Source: Candidatus Thiodictyon syntrophicum | GTDB lineage: Bacteria > Pseudomonadota > Gammaproteobacteria > Chromatiales > Chromatiaceae | Reading direction: 5' to 3' | Length of the DNA stretch: 64,000 nucleotides | Assembly: GCF_002813775.1 (NCBI RefSeq) | Contig: NZ_CP020370.1 | Coordinates: 1,765,501-1,829,500, forward strand | In this document: positions 37,822 through 45,666 of the stretch, piece after piece | Numbering within the stretch: position 1 is the stretch's first letter | Layout: every line of letters begins with the position of its first letter | Program-made: the position numbers and the translations under genes | The notes under the pieces: model-generated | The model's database searches: none | Seen by the model: the letters and a program-made list of their open reading frames with translations, nothing else | Told to the model about the DNA's origin: nothing

Positions 37822-39417
37822 CTAGGCCGCCGCGCGCTCGCTCTGCAGATAGTCTTCGTAGTTGCCGCGGAAGTTGACGATCCCCTGGGGCGTCAACTCG
37901 ATGATGCGGGTCGCCAGCGATGAGACGAACTCCCGGTCGTGACTGACGAAGATCAGGGTGCCGGGGTAGTCCTCCAGCGCGTTATTGAGCGACTCGATGG
38001 ACTCCATGTCCAGGTGGTTGGTGGGCTCGTCCATCAAGAGGCAATTGGGCTTTTGCAGCATCAGCTTGCCGAACAGGAGCCGCCCCTGCTCGCCGCCGGA
38101 GACCACGTTCACCGGCTTCCTGATCTCGTCCTGGGAGAACAAGAGCCGCCCGAGGGTGCCGCGGATGACCTGCTCGTCGTCGCCCGGCTGCTTCCACTGG
38201 TCCATCCAGTCATAGAGGGTGGTGTCGGCGGCAAAGTCGGCCGCGTGGTCCTGGGCGAAATAACCGATGTTGCTGTTCTCCGACCACTTGATCGTGCCGC
38301 TGTCGGGTGCGAGCTCACCGGCCAGGCAGCGCAGCAGGGTGGTCTTGCCGATGCCGTTGGGGCCGATGATGGCGACCCGTTCGCCGACCGCAACACTCAG
38401 GTCCAAGCCCCGGAAGAGCGGCTTGCCGCCATAGCCCTTGGCCAGTGACTTCACCTCCAGTGCCAGGCGATAGAGCTTCTTGTCCTGGGCGAAGCGGATG
38501 AAGGGGTTGACCCGGCTGGACGGCTTGATGTCCTCCAGCTTGATCTTCTCCAACTGGCGCTGGCGCGAGGTCGCCTGCTTGGCCTTGGAGGCGTTGGCCG
38601 AGAAGCGGCTGACGAAGGTCTGCAGCTCGGCGATCTGGACCTTCTTCTTGGCGTTGTCGGCATACTGGCGCTGGCGCACCTGGCTGGCCGCGGTCATGTA
38701 TTCGTCATAGTTGCCGGGATAGAGGCGCAGTTCGCCGTAGTCCAGGTCCGCCATGTGGGTGCAGACACTGTTCAGAAAGTGCCGGTCATGGGAGATGATG
38801 ATCATGGTGCTGTTGCGCGCGTTCAGCACCTCTTCCAGCCACCGGATGGTGTTGATATCCAGGTTGTTGGTGGGCTCGTCCAGCAGCAGGATGTCCGGGT
38901 CCGCGAACAGGGCTTGGGCGAGCAGCACGCGCAGCTTCCAGCCCGGCGCCACGGCGCTCATGGGGCCCTCGTGCAGTGCCTCCGGGATATCGAGCGCCAG
39001 CAGCAGTTCCCCCGCGCGCGCCTCGGCCGTGTAGCCGTCCAACTCGGCGTAGTGCACCTCCAGGTGCGCGACCGCCATGCCCTCGGCCTCGCTCATGTGC
39101 GCCAGCGCGTAGATGCGGTCGCGCTCCTGCTTGATCTGCCACAGTTCCTCGTGGCCCATGATCACGGTATCGATCACCGTCTGGTCCTCGAAGGCAAACT
39201 GGTCCTGGCGCAGCTTGCCCAGGCGCTTGCCCGGGTCCACCGACACGTTGCCGGCGCTCGGCTCCAGGTCGGCGCCCAGGATCTTCATCAGGGTCGATTT
39301 CCCACTGCCGTTGGCGCCGATCAGGCCGTAGCGACTGCCCCCGCCGAACTTGACGGAGACGTTCTCGAACAACGGCTTGCCGCCGAACTGCATGGTAATG
39401 TTGGCCGTGGATATCAA
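37822..39417 (-). CDS. ybiT: ABC-F family ATPase YbiT (531 aa)
   Basis: Soluble tandem ATPase without membrane domains that acts on the ribosome. Two ABC domains: Walker [10 protein letters not shown] (about residue 36) with Walker [13 protein letters not shown], and GPNGIGKTT (about 352) with [11 protein letters not shown]. The signatures are [12 protein letters not shown] and [12 protein letters not shown]. The inter-domain P-site linker with [21 protein letters not shown] is the YbiT subgroup mark, and length and text match E. coli YbiT closely. The start at 39417 ([17 protein letters not shown]) is conserved. Confidence 0.95.
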   Translation of the reverse strand: MISTANITMQFGGKPLFENVSVKFGGGSRYGLIGANGSGKSTLMKILGADLEPSAGNVSVDPGKRLGKLRQDQFAFEDQTVIDTVIMGHEELWQIKQERDRIYALAHMSEAEGMAVAHLEVHYAELDGYTAEARAGELLLALDIPEALHEGPMSAVAPGWKLRVLLAQALFADPDILLLDEPTNNLDINTIRWLEEVLNARNSTMIIISHDRHFLNSVCTHMADLDYGELRLYPGNYDEYMTAASQVRQRQYADNAKKKVQIAELQTFVSRFSANASKAKQATSRQRQLEKIKLEDIKPSSRVNPFIRFAQDKKLYRLALEVKSLAKGYGGKPLFRGLDLSVAVGERVAIIGPNGIGKTTLLRCLAGELAPDSGTIKWSENSNIGYFAQDHAADFAADTTLYDWMDQWKQPGDDEQVIRGTLGRLLFSQDEIRKPVNVVSGGEQGRLLFGKLMLQKPNCLLMDEPTNHLDMESIESLNNALEDYPGTLIFVSHDREFVSSLATRIIELTPQGIVNFRGNYEDYLQSERAAA

Positions 39418-39470
39418 AGCAGGGTTCCGTCAAATGCGAGGGGGGAAGGGCGGGCCGCCAGGGTTCGACG

Positions 39471-39633
39471 GGCCTTGATCATGGCTGCGGCCACTGGGAG
39501 CGCCACACCCCAGTGCGGCGCGGCCTGGCGAGCGACCGCCGCGTTGCGTTCTGCGGATAGGCTGCGCCGCACTGGGGTGCGGCGCTCCCGGCGTCCGACT
39601 GCGGGGCTGCGCGTGCGCTCGCTGACCAAGGCC
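39471..39633. mobile_element. 163-bp degenerate foldback MITE
   Basis: The left end GGCCTTGATCATGGCTGCGG and right end (inward) GGCCTTGGTCAGC resemble the family ends. Flanks GTTCGACG (39463-39470) and GTTCGGCG (39634-39641) match at 7 of 8 positions. The core is a long hairpin (GGGAGCGCCACACCCCAGTG with GCACTGGGGTGCGGCGCTCC). It looks like an old copy. Confidence 0.65.
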
Positions 39634-39649
39634 GTTCGGCGGCCAAAAT

Positions 39650-39677
39650 AAAAAAGCCCCGCGGTAAGGCGGGGCTT
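39650..39677 (-). terminator. Rho-independent terminator of the cold-shock gene
   Basis: Read leftward: AAGCCCCGC, loop CTTACC, GCGGGGCTT, then a T-rich run TTTTATT. It lies about 40 bases after the csp stop, a textbook intrinsic terminator. Confidence 0.9.
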
Positions 39678-39713
39678 CTTAAGACCAGGCGGCGGGCCAC
39701 CCGGCCCCCAGGT

Positions 39714-39917
39714 TTACTGGGCTACGACGTTGGTCGCGCTGGGGCCTTTCTGGCCTTGCTCAACGTTGTAGGTGACGGTCTGTCCCTCGGCCAGCGACTT
39801 GAAGCCGCCGCCCTGGACGGCGCTGTGATGGACGAAGACGTCCTTGGTGCCGTCCGACGGGGTGATGAAGCCGAAGCCCTTCTCGTCACTGAACCACTTG
39901 ACTGTGCCTGTAGCCAT
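39714..39917 (-). CDS. Cold-shock-domain protein (67 aa)
   Basis: CspA-family single-stranded nucleic acid chaperone. RNP1 KGFGFIT (about residues 13-19) and RNP2 DVFVHHS (about 27-33) are intact on a typical 67-residue OB fold starting [14 protein letters not shown]. The ribosome site AAGAGG lies 8 bases upstream. A long gene-free upstream region (39918-40325) could hold the structured leader common to csp genes. It also fits the nearby cold-adaptation genes rhlE and RRM, though it is far from them. Confidence 0.95.
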   Translation of the reverse strand: MATGTVKWFSDEKGFGFITPSDGTKDVFVHHSAVQGGGFKSLAEGQTVTYNVEQGQKGPSATNVVAQ

Positions 39918-40325
39918 TACGGATACCTCTTGGATGAAACTGAACTGGTGTACATGCAGACGATTGTCGCGATATTACGGAAGGATCTGCCACACGCATC
40001 GCGGAGAGGAGGTACTACCGAACCACTACAGGAAAACACTGCACTTGCGCCATAGTGCCCAATCCTGAATCTCAATGCAAGGTATTTCTATCGAGTCCCT
40101 CAAGGCGTCGGCGAACGGACCCGGCAGACCAGTGCCCCCCGGGGGCCATGCCCGCGGCGGGTGCGGGCTCAAGGCGCAGAACCACCGGGGGCGGCGAGCC
40201 GTGGTGCTTGCCTGGCATCGCGGCTGCCAAGGATGCGGGACGCCGGGGGGAGCGCGGGGACGAAGGGCTGCACGCGCGGTCGCGGCCCCGCGGACCTGCG
40301 TGCCCCGGGAACGCCTATGCCCACA
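39918..40325. other. csp leader region and spacer before the Rpn-like array
   Basis: About 400 bases without a supported ORF. The half nearest csp is AT-richer and is probably its leader and promoter. The other half is very GC-rich and resembles the sequence 3' of the fifth Rpn-like gene near 54.5 kb (GCACGCGCGGTCGCGGCCCC against GCATGCGCTGTCGCGGCCCC), suggesting that flanking DNA was copied with the gene. Confidence 0.4.
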
Positions 40326-41297
40326 TCAGTGCCCGCGACGCTTGAGCCAATCCGCGACCACCGCGGGGTCCAGGGCGCGCAGCAGTTCCCCGGGGTCCAG
40401 CCCGCGCAGGCGCTCCTGCGGGTCCAACCCGCGCAGGCGCTCTTGCGGGTCCAGCCCGCGCAGCCGCTCTTGCGGCGGGATCTGCTCCAGGATGGCCTGG
40501 ATCTCGTCCGGATTGAACTCGTGTACGTGGGCGATCAGCAGGCGGCGGGTGTCGCGCTCGAACTCCTCCATCGTATACGCCATGTCAGGTACCTCGATAC
40601 GGTAATGGAAATACAACTGTCCCAGCAGGCCGCGACTGTGCGGGTTGCGCGCGTGCCAATTGCGCAGCCCATGGCGCACCCGCTCCAGCCGGGCGCTGAA
40701 GACCTCCCAGGGGGCATTGCGCGCCTCGGCCGTGATCTCCCCGAGCAGGATCAGCCGGATGGAGCGCCCGCCCCAGCGCAGGTCGAAGACCCCGGGCCAG
40801 GGGGTGGCAGTCAGGGTGCCCGGGGGCACTTGGGACAAGAGCCGCTCCGGCGTGCGCGTGGCCACCGCGTAGAGGCCGAAGTCGTCCTCCGGCAGCAGAC
40901 GGTAGGTCTCTCGCGGCGGCTCGACCAGCTCGCGCGCGGGTTCTGCATCGGCACCGGGCGTGGCCGGAGTGCGTGCCCGCTCGATGGAGACCAGCTTGCG
41001 GTAGGTCACGAAGTGGCCGATCAATTCATCCAGCGCCCAGGCGTCGAGTGGCTGGTGCTGCGACTTGTAGGTCAGGACATTGTGGGCCGCGAGCCGCTCC
41101 AGCCCGTCGGGCAGGTCGGCGAGCGCCGCGGGGCCGGCGTCCAGCGCGGCGCCCGGCCGACGTTCGATGATCAGGATGTCGAGCCGCTGGCTCTTGAGCG
41201 CCAGCTCCTTCTCGACATCCACCCGCCAGGGACGGCCGGTGAAGAGGTCGGTCAGGGCGATGCCGAAGAGGCGGTGCCAGGGGGTGAAGGTGTCCAT
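40326..41297 (-). CDS. Rpn/PD-(D/E)XK-like protein, array copy 1 (323 aa, three 9-residue repeats)
   Basis: Resembles the recombination-promoting nuclease (Rpn)/PD-(D/E)XK family: MDTLTPWHRLFGIALTDLF start, then WRVDVEKELALKSQRLDILII with the acidic strand expected of the nuclease core, and [14 protein letters not shown] near the end. The C-terminus has PQERLRGLD three times, then PGELLRALD and [12 protein letters not shown]. Relatives in cyanobacteria and gammaproteobacteria also end in GL-PEERL-type repeats. It differs from copies 2-4 mainly in repeat number and a few substitutions. A TACACT box lies just upstream of the ATG in every copy. Confidence 0.7.
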   Translation of the reverse strand: MDTFTPWHRLFGIALTDLFTGRPWRVDVEKELALKSQRLDILIIERRPGAALDAGPAALADLPDGLERLAAHNVLTYKSQHQPLDAWALDELIGHFVTYRKLVSIERARTPATPGADAEPARELVEPPRETYRLLPEDDFGLYAVATRTPERLLSQVPPGTLTATPWPGVFDLRWGGRSIRLILLGEITAEARNAPWEVFSARLERVRHGLRNWHARNPHSRGLLGQLYFHYRIEVPDMAYTMEEFERDTRRLLIAHVHEFNPDEIQAILEQIPPQERLRGLDPQERLRGLDPQERLRGLDPGELLRALDPAVVADWLKRRGH

Positions 41298-41445
41298 GGG
41301 GGCAAGTGTAGCAGCGGGACGCGGCCTATCCGCTGTCGACCGGGGGCAAGGATCGAGAGGTCAAGTTGCCGATCGACGGGAGGGTCCTGACCCCAGGACC
41401 CCTTCGGCAGGCGAAACCAACCGCGAGCAGACCGCGGGTCGCTCA

Positions 41446-42498
41446 TCAGTGTCCGCGACCCTTGAGCCAATCCTCGACGATCGCGGGGTCCAGGGCGCGC
41501 AGCAGTTCCCCGGGGTCCAGCCCGCGCAGGCGCTCTTGCGGGTCCAGCCCGCGCAGGCGCTCCTGTGGGTCCAGCCCGCGCAGGCGCTCTTGCGGGTCCA
41601 ACCCGCGCAGGCGCTCTTGCGGGTCCAACCCGCGCAGGCGCTCTTGCGGGTCCAGCCCGCGCAGCCGCTCCTGCGGTGGGATCTGCTCCAGGATGGCCTG
41701 GATCTCGTCCGGATCGAACTCGTGTACGTGGGCGATCAGCAGGCGGCGGGTATCGCGCTCGAACTCCTCCATCGTATACGCCATGTCAGGTACCTCGATA
41801 CGGTAATGGAAATACAACTGTCCCAGCAGGCCGCGACTGTGCGGGTTGCGCGCGTGCCAATTGCGCAGCCCATGGCGCACCCGCTCCAGCCGGGCGCTGA
41901 AGACCTCCCAGGGGGCATTGCGCGCCTCGGCCGTGATCTCCCCGAGCAGGATCAGCCGGATGGAGCGCCCGCCCCAGCGCAGGTCGAAGACCCCGGGCCA
42001 GGGGGTGGCAGTCAGGGTGCCCGGGGGCACTTGGGACAAGAGCCGCTCCGGCGTGCGCGTGGCCACCGCGTAGAGGCCGAAGTCGTCCTCCGGCAGCAGA
42101 CGGTAGGTCTCTCGCGGCGGCTCGACCAGCTCGCGCGCGGGTTCTGCATCGGCACCGGGCGCGGCCGGCGTGCGTGCCCGCTCGATGGAGACCAGCTTGC
42201 GGTAGGTCACGTAGTGCCCGATCAATTCATCCAGCGCCCAGGCGTCGAGCGGCTGGTGCTGCGACTTGTAGGTCAGGACATTGTGTGCCGCGAGCCGCTC
42301 CAGCCCGTCGGGCAGGTCGGCGAGCGCCGCGGGGCCAGCGTCCAGCGCGGCGCCCGGCCGGCGTTCGATGATGAGGATGTCGAGCCGCTGGCTCTTGAGC
42401 GCCAACTCCTTCTCGACGTCCACCCGCCAGGGACGGCCGGTGAAGAGGTCGGTCAGGGCGATGCCGAAGAGGCGGTGCCAGGGGGTGAGGGTGTCCAT
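41446..42498 (-). CDS. Rpn/PD-(D/E)XK-like protein, array copy 2 (350 aa, six repeats)
   Basis: Nearly identical to copy 1 over the first 270 residues, but the C-terminal PQERLRGLD unit is present six times in a row before PGELLRALDPAIVEDWLKGRGH. This accounts exactly for the 27-residue size difference. The nuclease-like core (VEKELALKSQRLDILII) is intact. The 148-base spacer to copy 1 is shorter than the other two spacers. If active, it is expected to be a DNA-acting enzyme; that is inference from the family. Confidence 0.7.
   Translation of the reverse strand: MDTLTPWHRLFGIALTDLFTGRPWRVDVEKELALKSQRLDILIIERRPGAALDAGPAALADLPDGLERLAAHNVLTYKSQHQPLDAWALDELIGHYVTYRKLVSIERARTPAAPGADAEPARELVEPPRETYRLLPEDDFGLYAVATRTPERLLSQVPPGTLTATPWPGVFDLRWGGRSIRLILLGEITAEARNAPWEVFSARLERVRHGLRNWHARNPHSRGLLGQLYFHYRIEVPDMAYTMEEFERDTRRLLIAHVHEFDPDEIQAILEQIPPQERLRGLDPQERLRGLDPQERLRGLDPQERLRGLDPQERLRGLDPQERLRGLDPGELLRALDPAIVEDWLKGRGH
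41515..41676. repeat. Six tandem 27-bp coding repeats in array copy 2
   Basis: Unit (top strand) begins GTCCAGCCCGCGCAGGCGCT and is exactly 27 bases, six copies end to end with one to three substitutions each. Read leftward each encodes PQERLRGLD. The other array genes have three, two and one copies, so the tract behaves like a minisatellite. Confidence 0.95.
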
Positions 42499-42711
42499 GC
42501 GGACAAGTGTAGCAGCGGGATACGCCTATCCGCTGTCGACCGAGGGCAAGGATCGAGAGGTCAAGTTGCCGAGCGACGCGGGCTCGGGCCTACGCGGGCT
42601 GCCGCACTCCGGCGGTACTCTTGACTTGCGCCGGGGCATGGATGCCGAGGAGGTGACCCCAGGACCCCTTCGGCAGGCGAAACCAACCGCGAGCAGACCG
42701 CGGGTCGCTCA

Positions 42712-43656
42712 TCAGTGTCCGCGACCCTTGAGCCAATCCTCGACGATCGCGGGGTCCAGGGCGCGCAGCAGTTCCCCGGGGTCCAGCCCGCGCAGGCGCT
42801 CTTGCGGGTCCAGCCCGCGCAGCCGCTCTTGCGGTGGGATCTGCTCCAGGATGGCCTGGATCTCGTCCGGATCGAACTCGTGTACGTGGGCGATCAGCAG
42901 GCGGCGGGTGTCGCGCTCGAACTCCTCCATCGTATACGCCATGTCAGGTACCTCGATACGGTAATGGAAATACAACTGTCCCAGCAGGCCGCGACTGTGC
43001 GGGTTGCGCGCGTGCCAATTGCGCAGCCCATGGCGCACCCGCTCCAGCCGGGCGCTGAAGACCTCCCAGGGGGCATTGCGCGCCTGCGCGGCGATCTCCC
43101 CGAGCAGGATCAGCCGGATGGTGCGCCCGCCCCAGCGCAGGTCGAAGACCCCGGGCCAGGGGGTGGTGGTCAGGGTGCCCGGGGGCACCTGGGCCAAGAG
43201 CCGCTCCGGCGTGCGCGTGGCCACCGCGTAGAGGCCGAAGTCGTCCTCCGGCAGCAGACGGTAGGTCTGTGCCGGCGGCTCGACAACCTCGTGCGCTGGT
43301 TCTGCGCCCGCAGCGGGCGCGGCCGGCGTGCGTGCCCGCTCGATGGAGACCAGCTTGCGGTAGGTCACGAAGTGCCCGATCAGTTCATCCAGCGCCCAGG
43401 CGTCGAGTGGCTGGTGCTGCGACTTGTAGGTCAGGACATTGTGCGCCGCGAGCCGCTCCAGACCGTCGGGCAGGTCGGCGAGCGCCGCGGGGCCGGCGTC
43501 CAGCGCGGCGCCCGGCCGGCGTTCGATGATCAGGATGTCGAGCCGCTGGCTCTTGAGCGCCAACTCCTTCTCGACATCCACCCGCCAGGGACGGCCGGTG
43601 AAGAGGTCGGTCAGGGCGATGCCGAAGAGGCGGTGCCAGGGGGTGAGGGTGTCCAT
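42712..43656 (-). CDS. Rpn/PD-(D/E)XK-like protein, array copy 3 (314 aa, two repeats)
   Basis: Same architecture as copies 1 and 2, with two PQERLRGLD units. It diverges in a central patch (APAAGAEPAHEVVEPPAQTYR instead of the GADAEPARELVEPPRETYR form) and has EIAAQARNAPWEVF, a form shared with copy 4, so copies 3 and 4 form one sub-pair and 1 and 2 another. The 213-base spacers on either side are almost identical to each other, evidence of tandem duplication of a roughly 1.16-kb unit. Confidence 0.7.
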   Translation of the reverse strand: MDTLTPWHRLFGIALTDLFTGRPWRVDVEKELALKSQRLDILIIERRPGAALDAGPAALADLPDGLERLAAHNVLTYKSQHQPLDAWALDELIGHFVTYRKLVSIERARTPAAPAAGAEPAHEVVEPPAQTYRLLPEDDFGLYAVATRTPERLLAQVPPGTLTTTPWPGVFDLRWGGRTIRLILLGEIAAQARNAPWEVFSARLERVRHGLRNWHARNPHSRGLLGQLYFHYRIEVPDMAYTMEEFERDTRRLLIAHVHEFDPDEIQAILEQIPPQERLRGLDPQERLRGLDPGELLRALDPAIVEDWLKGRGH

Positions 43657-43869
43657 GCGGACAAGTGTAGCAGCGGGATACGCCTATCCGCTGTCGACCG
43701 AGGGCAAGGATCGAGAGGTCAAGTTGCCGAGCGACGCGGGCTCGGGCCTACGCGGGCTGCCGCACTCCGGCGGTACTCTTGACTTGCGCCGGGGCATGGA
43801 TGCCGAGGAGGTGACCCCAGGACCCCTTCGGCAGGCGGAACCAGCCGCGAGCAGACCGCGGGTCGCCCA

Positions 43870-44787
43870 TCAGTGTCTGCGACCTTTGAGCCAATCCTCG
43901 ACGACCGCGGGGTCCAAGGCGCGCAGCAGTTCCCCGGGGTCCAGCCCGCGCAGCCGCTCTTGCGGCGGGATCTGCTCCAGGATGGCCTGGATCTCGTCCG
44001 GATTGAACTCGTGTACGTGGGCGATCAGCAGGCGGCGGGTGTCGCGCTCGAACTCCTCCATCGTATATGCCATGTCGGGTACCTCGATACGGTAATGGAA
44101 ATACAACTGTCCCAGCAGGCCGCGACTGTGCGGGTTGCGCGCGTGCCAATTGCGCAGCCCATGGCGCACCCGCTCCAGCCGGGCGCTGAAGACCTCCCAG
44201 GGGGCATTGCGCGCCTGCGCGGCGATCTCCCCGAGCAGGATCAGCCGGATGGTGCGCCCGCCCCAGCGCAGGTCGAAGACCCCGGGCCAGGGGGTGGTGG
44301 TCAGGGTGCCCGGGGGCACTTGGGCCAAAAGCCGCTCCGGCGTGCGCGTGGCCACCGCGTAGAGCCCGAAGTCGTCCTCCGGCAGCAGACGGTAGGTCTC
44401 TCGCGGCGGCTCGACCAGCTCGCGCGCCGGTTCTGCGCCCGCATCGGGCGCAGCCGGGGTGCGTGCCCGCTCGATGGAGACCAGCTTGCGGTAGGTCACG
44501 AAGTGGCCGATCAGTTCATCCAGTGCCCAGGCGTCGAGTGGTTGGTGCTGCGACTTGTAGGTCAGGACATTGTGTGCCGCGAGCCGCTCCAGGCCGTCGG
44601 GCAGGTCGGCGAGCGCCGCGGGACCGGCATCCGTCACCGCGCCCGGCCGGCGTTCGATGATGAGGATGTCGAGCCGCTGGCTCTTGAGCGCCAACTCCTT
44701 CTCGACATCCACCCGCCAGGGGCGGCCGGTGAAGAGGTCGGTCAGGGCGATGCCGAAGAGGCGGTGCCAGGGGGTGAGGGTGTCCAT
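43870..44787 (-). CDS. Rpn/PD-(D/E)XK-like protein, array copy 4 (305 aa, one repeat)
   Basis: First gene of the array in transcription order and the shortest, with a single PQERLRGLD before PGELLRALD. The start is taken at 44787 (MDTLTPWHRLF) by identity with the other copies. A longer frame to 45105 reads through the spacer and overlaps the divergent MerR gene, so it is rejected. A small change, RRPGAVTDAG for RRPGAALDAG, distinguishes it. Its promoter region is shared with, and opposed to, that of the MerR gene. Confidence 0.7.
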   Translation of the reverse strand: MDTLTPWHRLFGIALTDLFTGRPWRVDVEKELALKSQRLDILIIERRPGAVTDAGPAALADLPDGLERLAAHNVLTYKSQHQPLDAWALDELIGHFVTYRKLVSIERARTPAAPDAGAEPARELVEPPRETYRLLPEDDFGLYAVATRTPERLLAQVPPGTLTTTPWPGVFDLRWGGRTIRLILLGEIAAQARNAPWEVFSARLERVRHGLRNWHARNPHSRGLLGQLYFHYRIEVPDMAYTMEEFERDTRRLLIAHVHEFNPDEIQAILEQIPPQERLRGLDPGELLRALDPAVVEDWLKGRRH

Positions 44788-45043
44788 GGGGCAAGTGTAG
44801 CAGCAGGACGCGGCCCATCCGCTGTCGACCGGGGGCAAGAGTCGAAAGGTCAAGTTGCCGATCGACGCGGGCTCGGGCCTACTCGGGCTGCCGCACGCCG
44901 GCGGTACTCTTGACGTGCGCCCAGGACCCTCCAGGACCCTTATAAGACCTGACCCCAGGACCCTTTGACCCCAGGACCCTCTCGAGCGAAATCTCGCGTG
45001 TCGACGTATTGTCAGCGACACTGTTTGATGTATAGTTAGGTGC
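44788..45043. other. Divergent intergenic region between the array and the MerR gene
   Basis: Contains three imperfect copies of GACCCCAGGACCCT-type text (about 44925-44985), which also occurs once in each array spacer (for example 41388 and 42654). The right end becomes AT-rich and holds the MerR promoter. No ORF is supported. Confidence 0.5.
45009..45036 (+). promoter_or_regulatory. Promoter of the MerR gene, probably giving a leaderless mRNA
   Basis: TTGTCA (45009-45014) and TATAGT (45031-45036) are 16 bases apart. The ATG follows the -10 box by only 7 bases, so transcription would begin at or next to the start codon. No ribosome site is visible. Confidence 0.6.
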
Positions 45044-45580
45044 ATGACTGACCCACTCGACATCAACGCCCTCAGCCGCGAAACCGGCGTCCCCGTGCGC
45101 ACCATCCGCTACTACCTGGCGGAGAAACTGCTGCCGGCGTCGGCGGGACGGGGACCGGCCGCGAGCTATGGCCCCGGCCACCGCGACCGCCTGCTGCTGA
45201 TTCGGCGCCTGCAGGAGGCCCACCAGCCCCTGGCGACGATCCGGGCGCAGTTGGAGGCCCTCGACGATGCCGGCGTGGCCGCGGCGCTGGTCGAACCGGG
45301 CGCCGTGCAGGATGCTCCCGCGACCGCCTACGACTATGTGCGTCAGGTGTTGGGCAAGCCTGCCCGGCATGGCGAAGCGCTCGCCAACGCCGCGCGACCG
45401 GAGCCCGCGGCCACGCCTGCACCACCGACGGTGCGCCGGCAGCCCCGCAGCACTTGGGAGCGCATCGCCCTGCACCCGGATATCGAGTTGCATGTGCGCC
45501 GACCGCTCGCCCGCGCCGATCAGCGCCGGCTCGACGCCCTGCTGGAGCAGGCGCAGCGGCTGTTCAGCACGGAACCCTGA
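45044..45580 (+). CDS. MerR-family transcriptional regulator (178 aa)
   Basis: DNA-binding regulator, probably controlling the adjacent vWA-PARG gene. The N-terminal winged helix is clear: INALSRETGVPVRTIRYYLAEKLLP (residues 4-28), then a dimerisation helix (RLQEAHQPLATIRAQLEALDD). A proline/alanine linker leads to a C-terminal segment, RSTWERIALHPDIELHVRRPL, of the kind that in related MerR-vWA pairs may bind ligand. No metal-binding cysteines are seen. Its stop lies 86 bases before the downstream start. Confidence 0.85.
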   Translation: MTDPLDINALSRETGVPVRTIRYYLAEKLLPASAGRGPAASYGPGHRDRLLLIRRLQEAHQPLATIRAQLEALDDAGVAAALVEPGAVQDAPATAYDYVRQVLGKPARHGEALANAARPEPAATPAPPTVRRQPRSTWERIALHPDIELHVRRPLARADQRRLDALLEQAQRLFSTEP

Positions 45581-45666
45581 CCAGGAATCCAGCCACCGAA
45601 ACTCGAGGGCAGACGCCGACCCAAGCGGTCGCCGTCCGCCGCTACGACAACCTGAAGGAGACGCCC

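Noticed and set aside
37822-39417. Antibiotic-resistance ABC-F gene
   Set aside because: Sequence and linker match the housekeeping YbiT subgroup, not ARE-type resistance proteins.
41515-41676. CRISPR-like regular repeats
   Set aside because: Units are 27 bases directly adjacent with no spacers and lie inside a coding frame; a minisatellite, not a CRISPR array.
44788-45105. N-terminal extension of array copy 4
   Set aside because: Reads through the spacer and into the divergent MerR gene; all other copies start at MDTLTPWH.
45454-45666. Upstream extension of the vWA-PARG protein (71 residues)
   Set aside because: It overlaps the MerR gene in another frame, and a strong ribosome site precedes the ATG at 45667.
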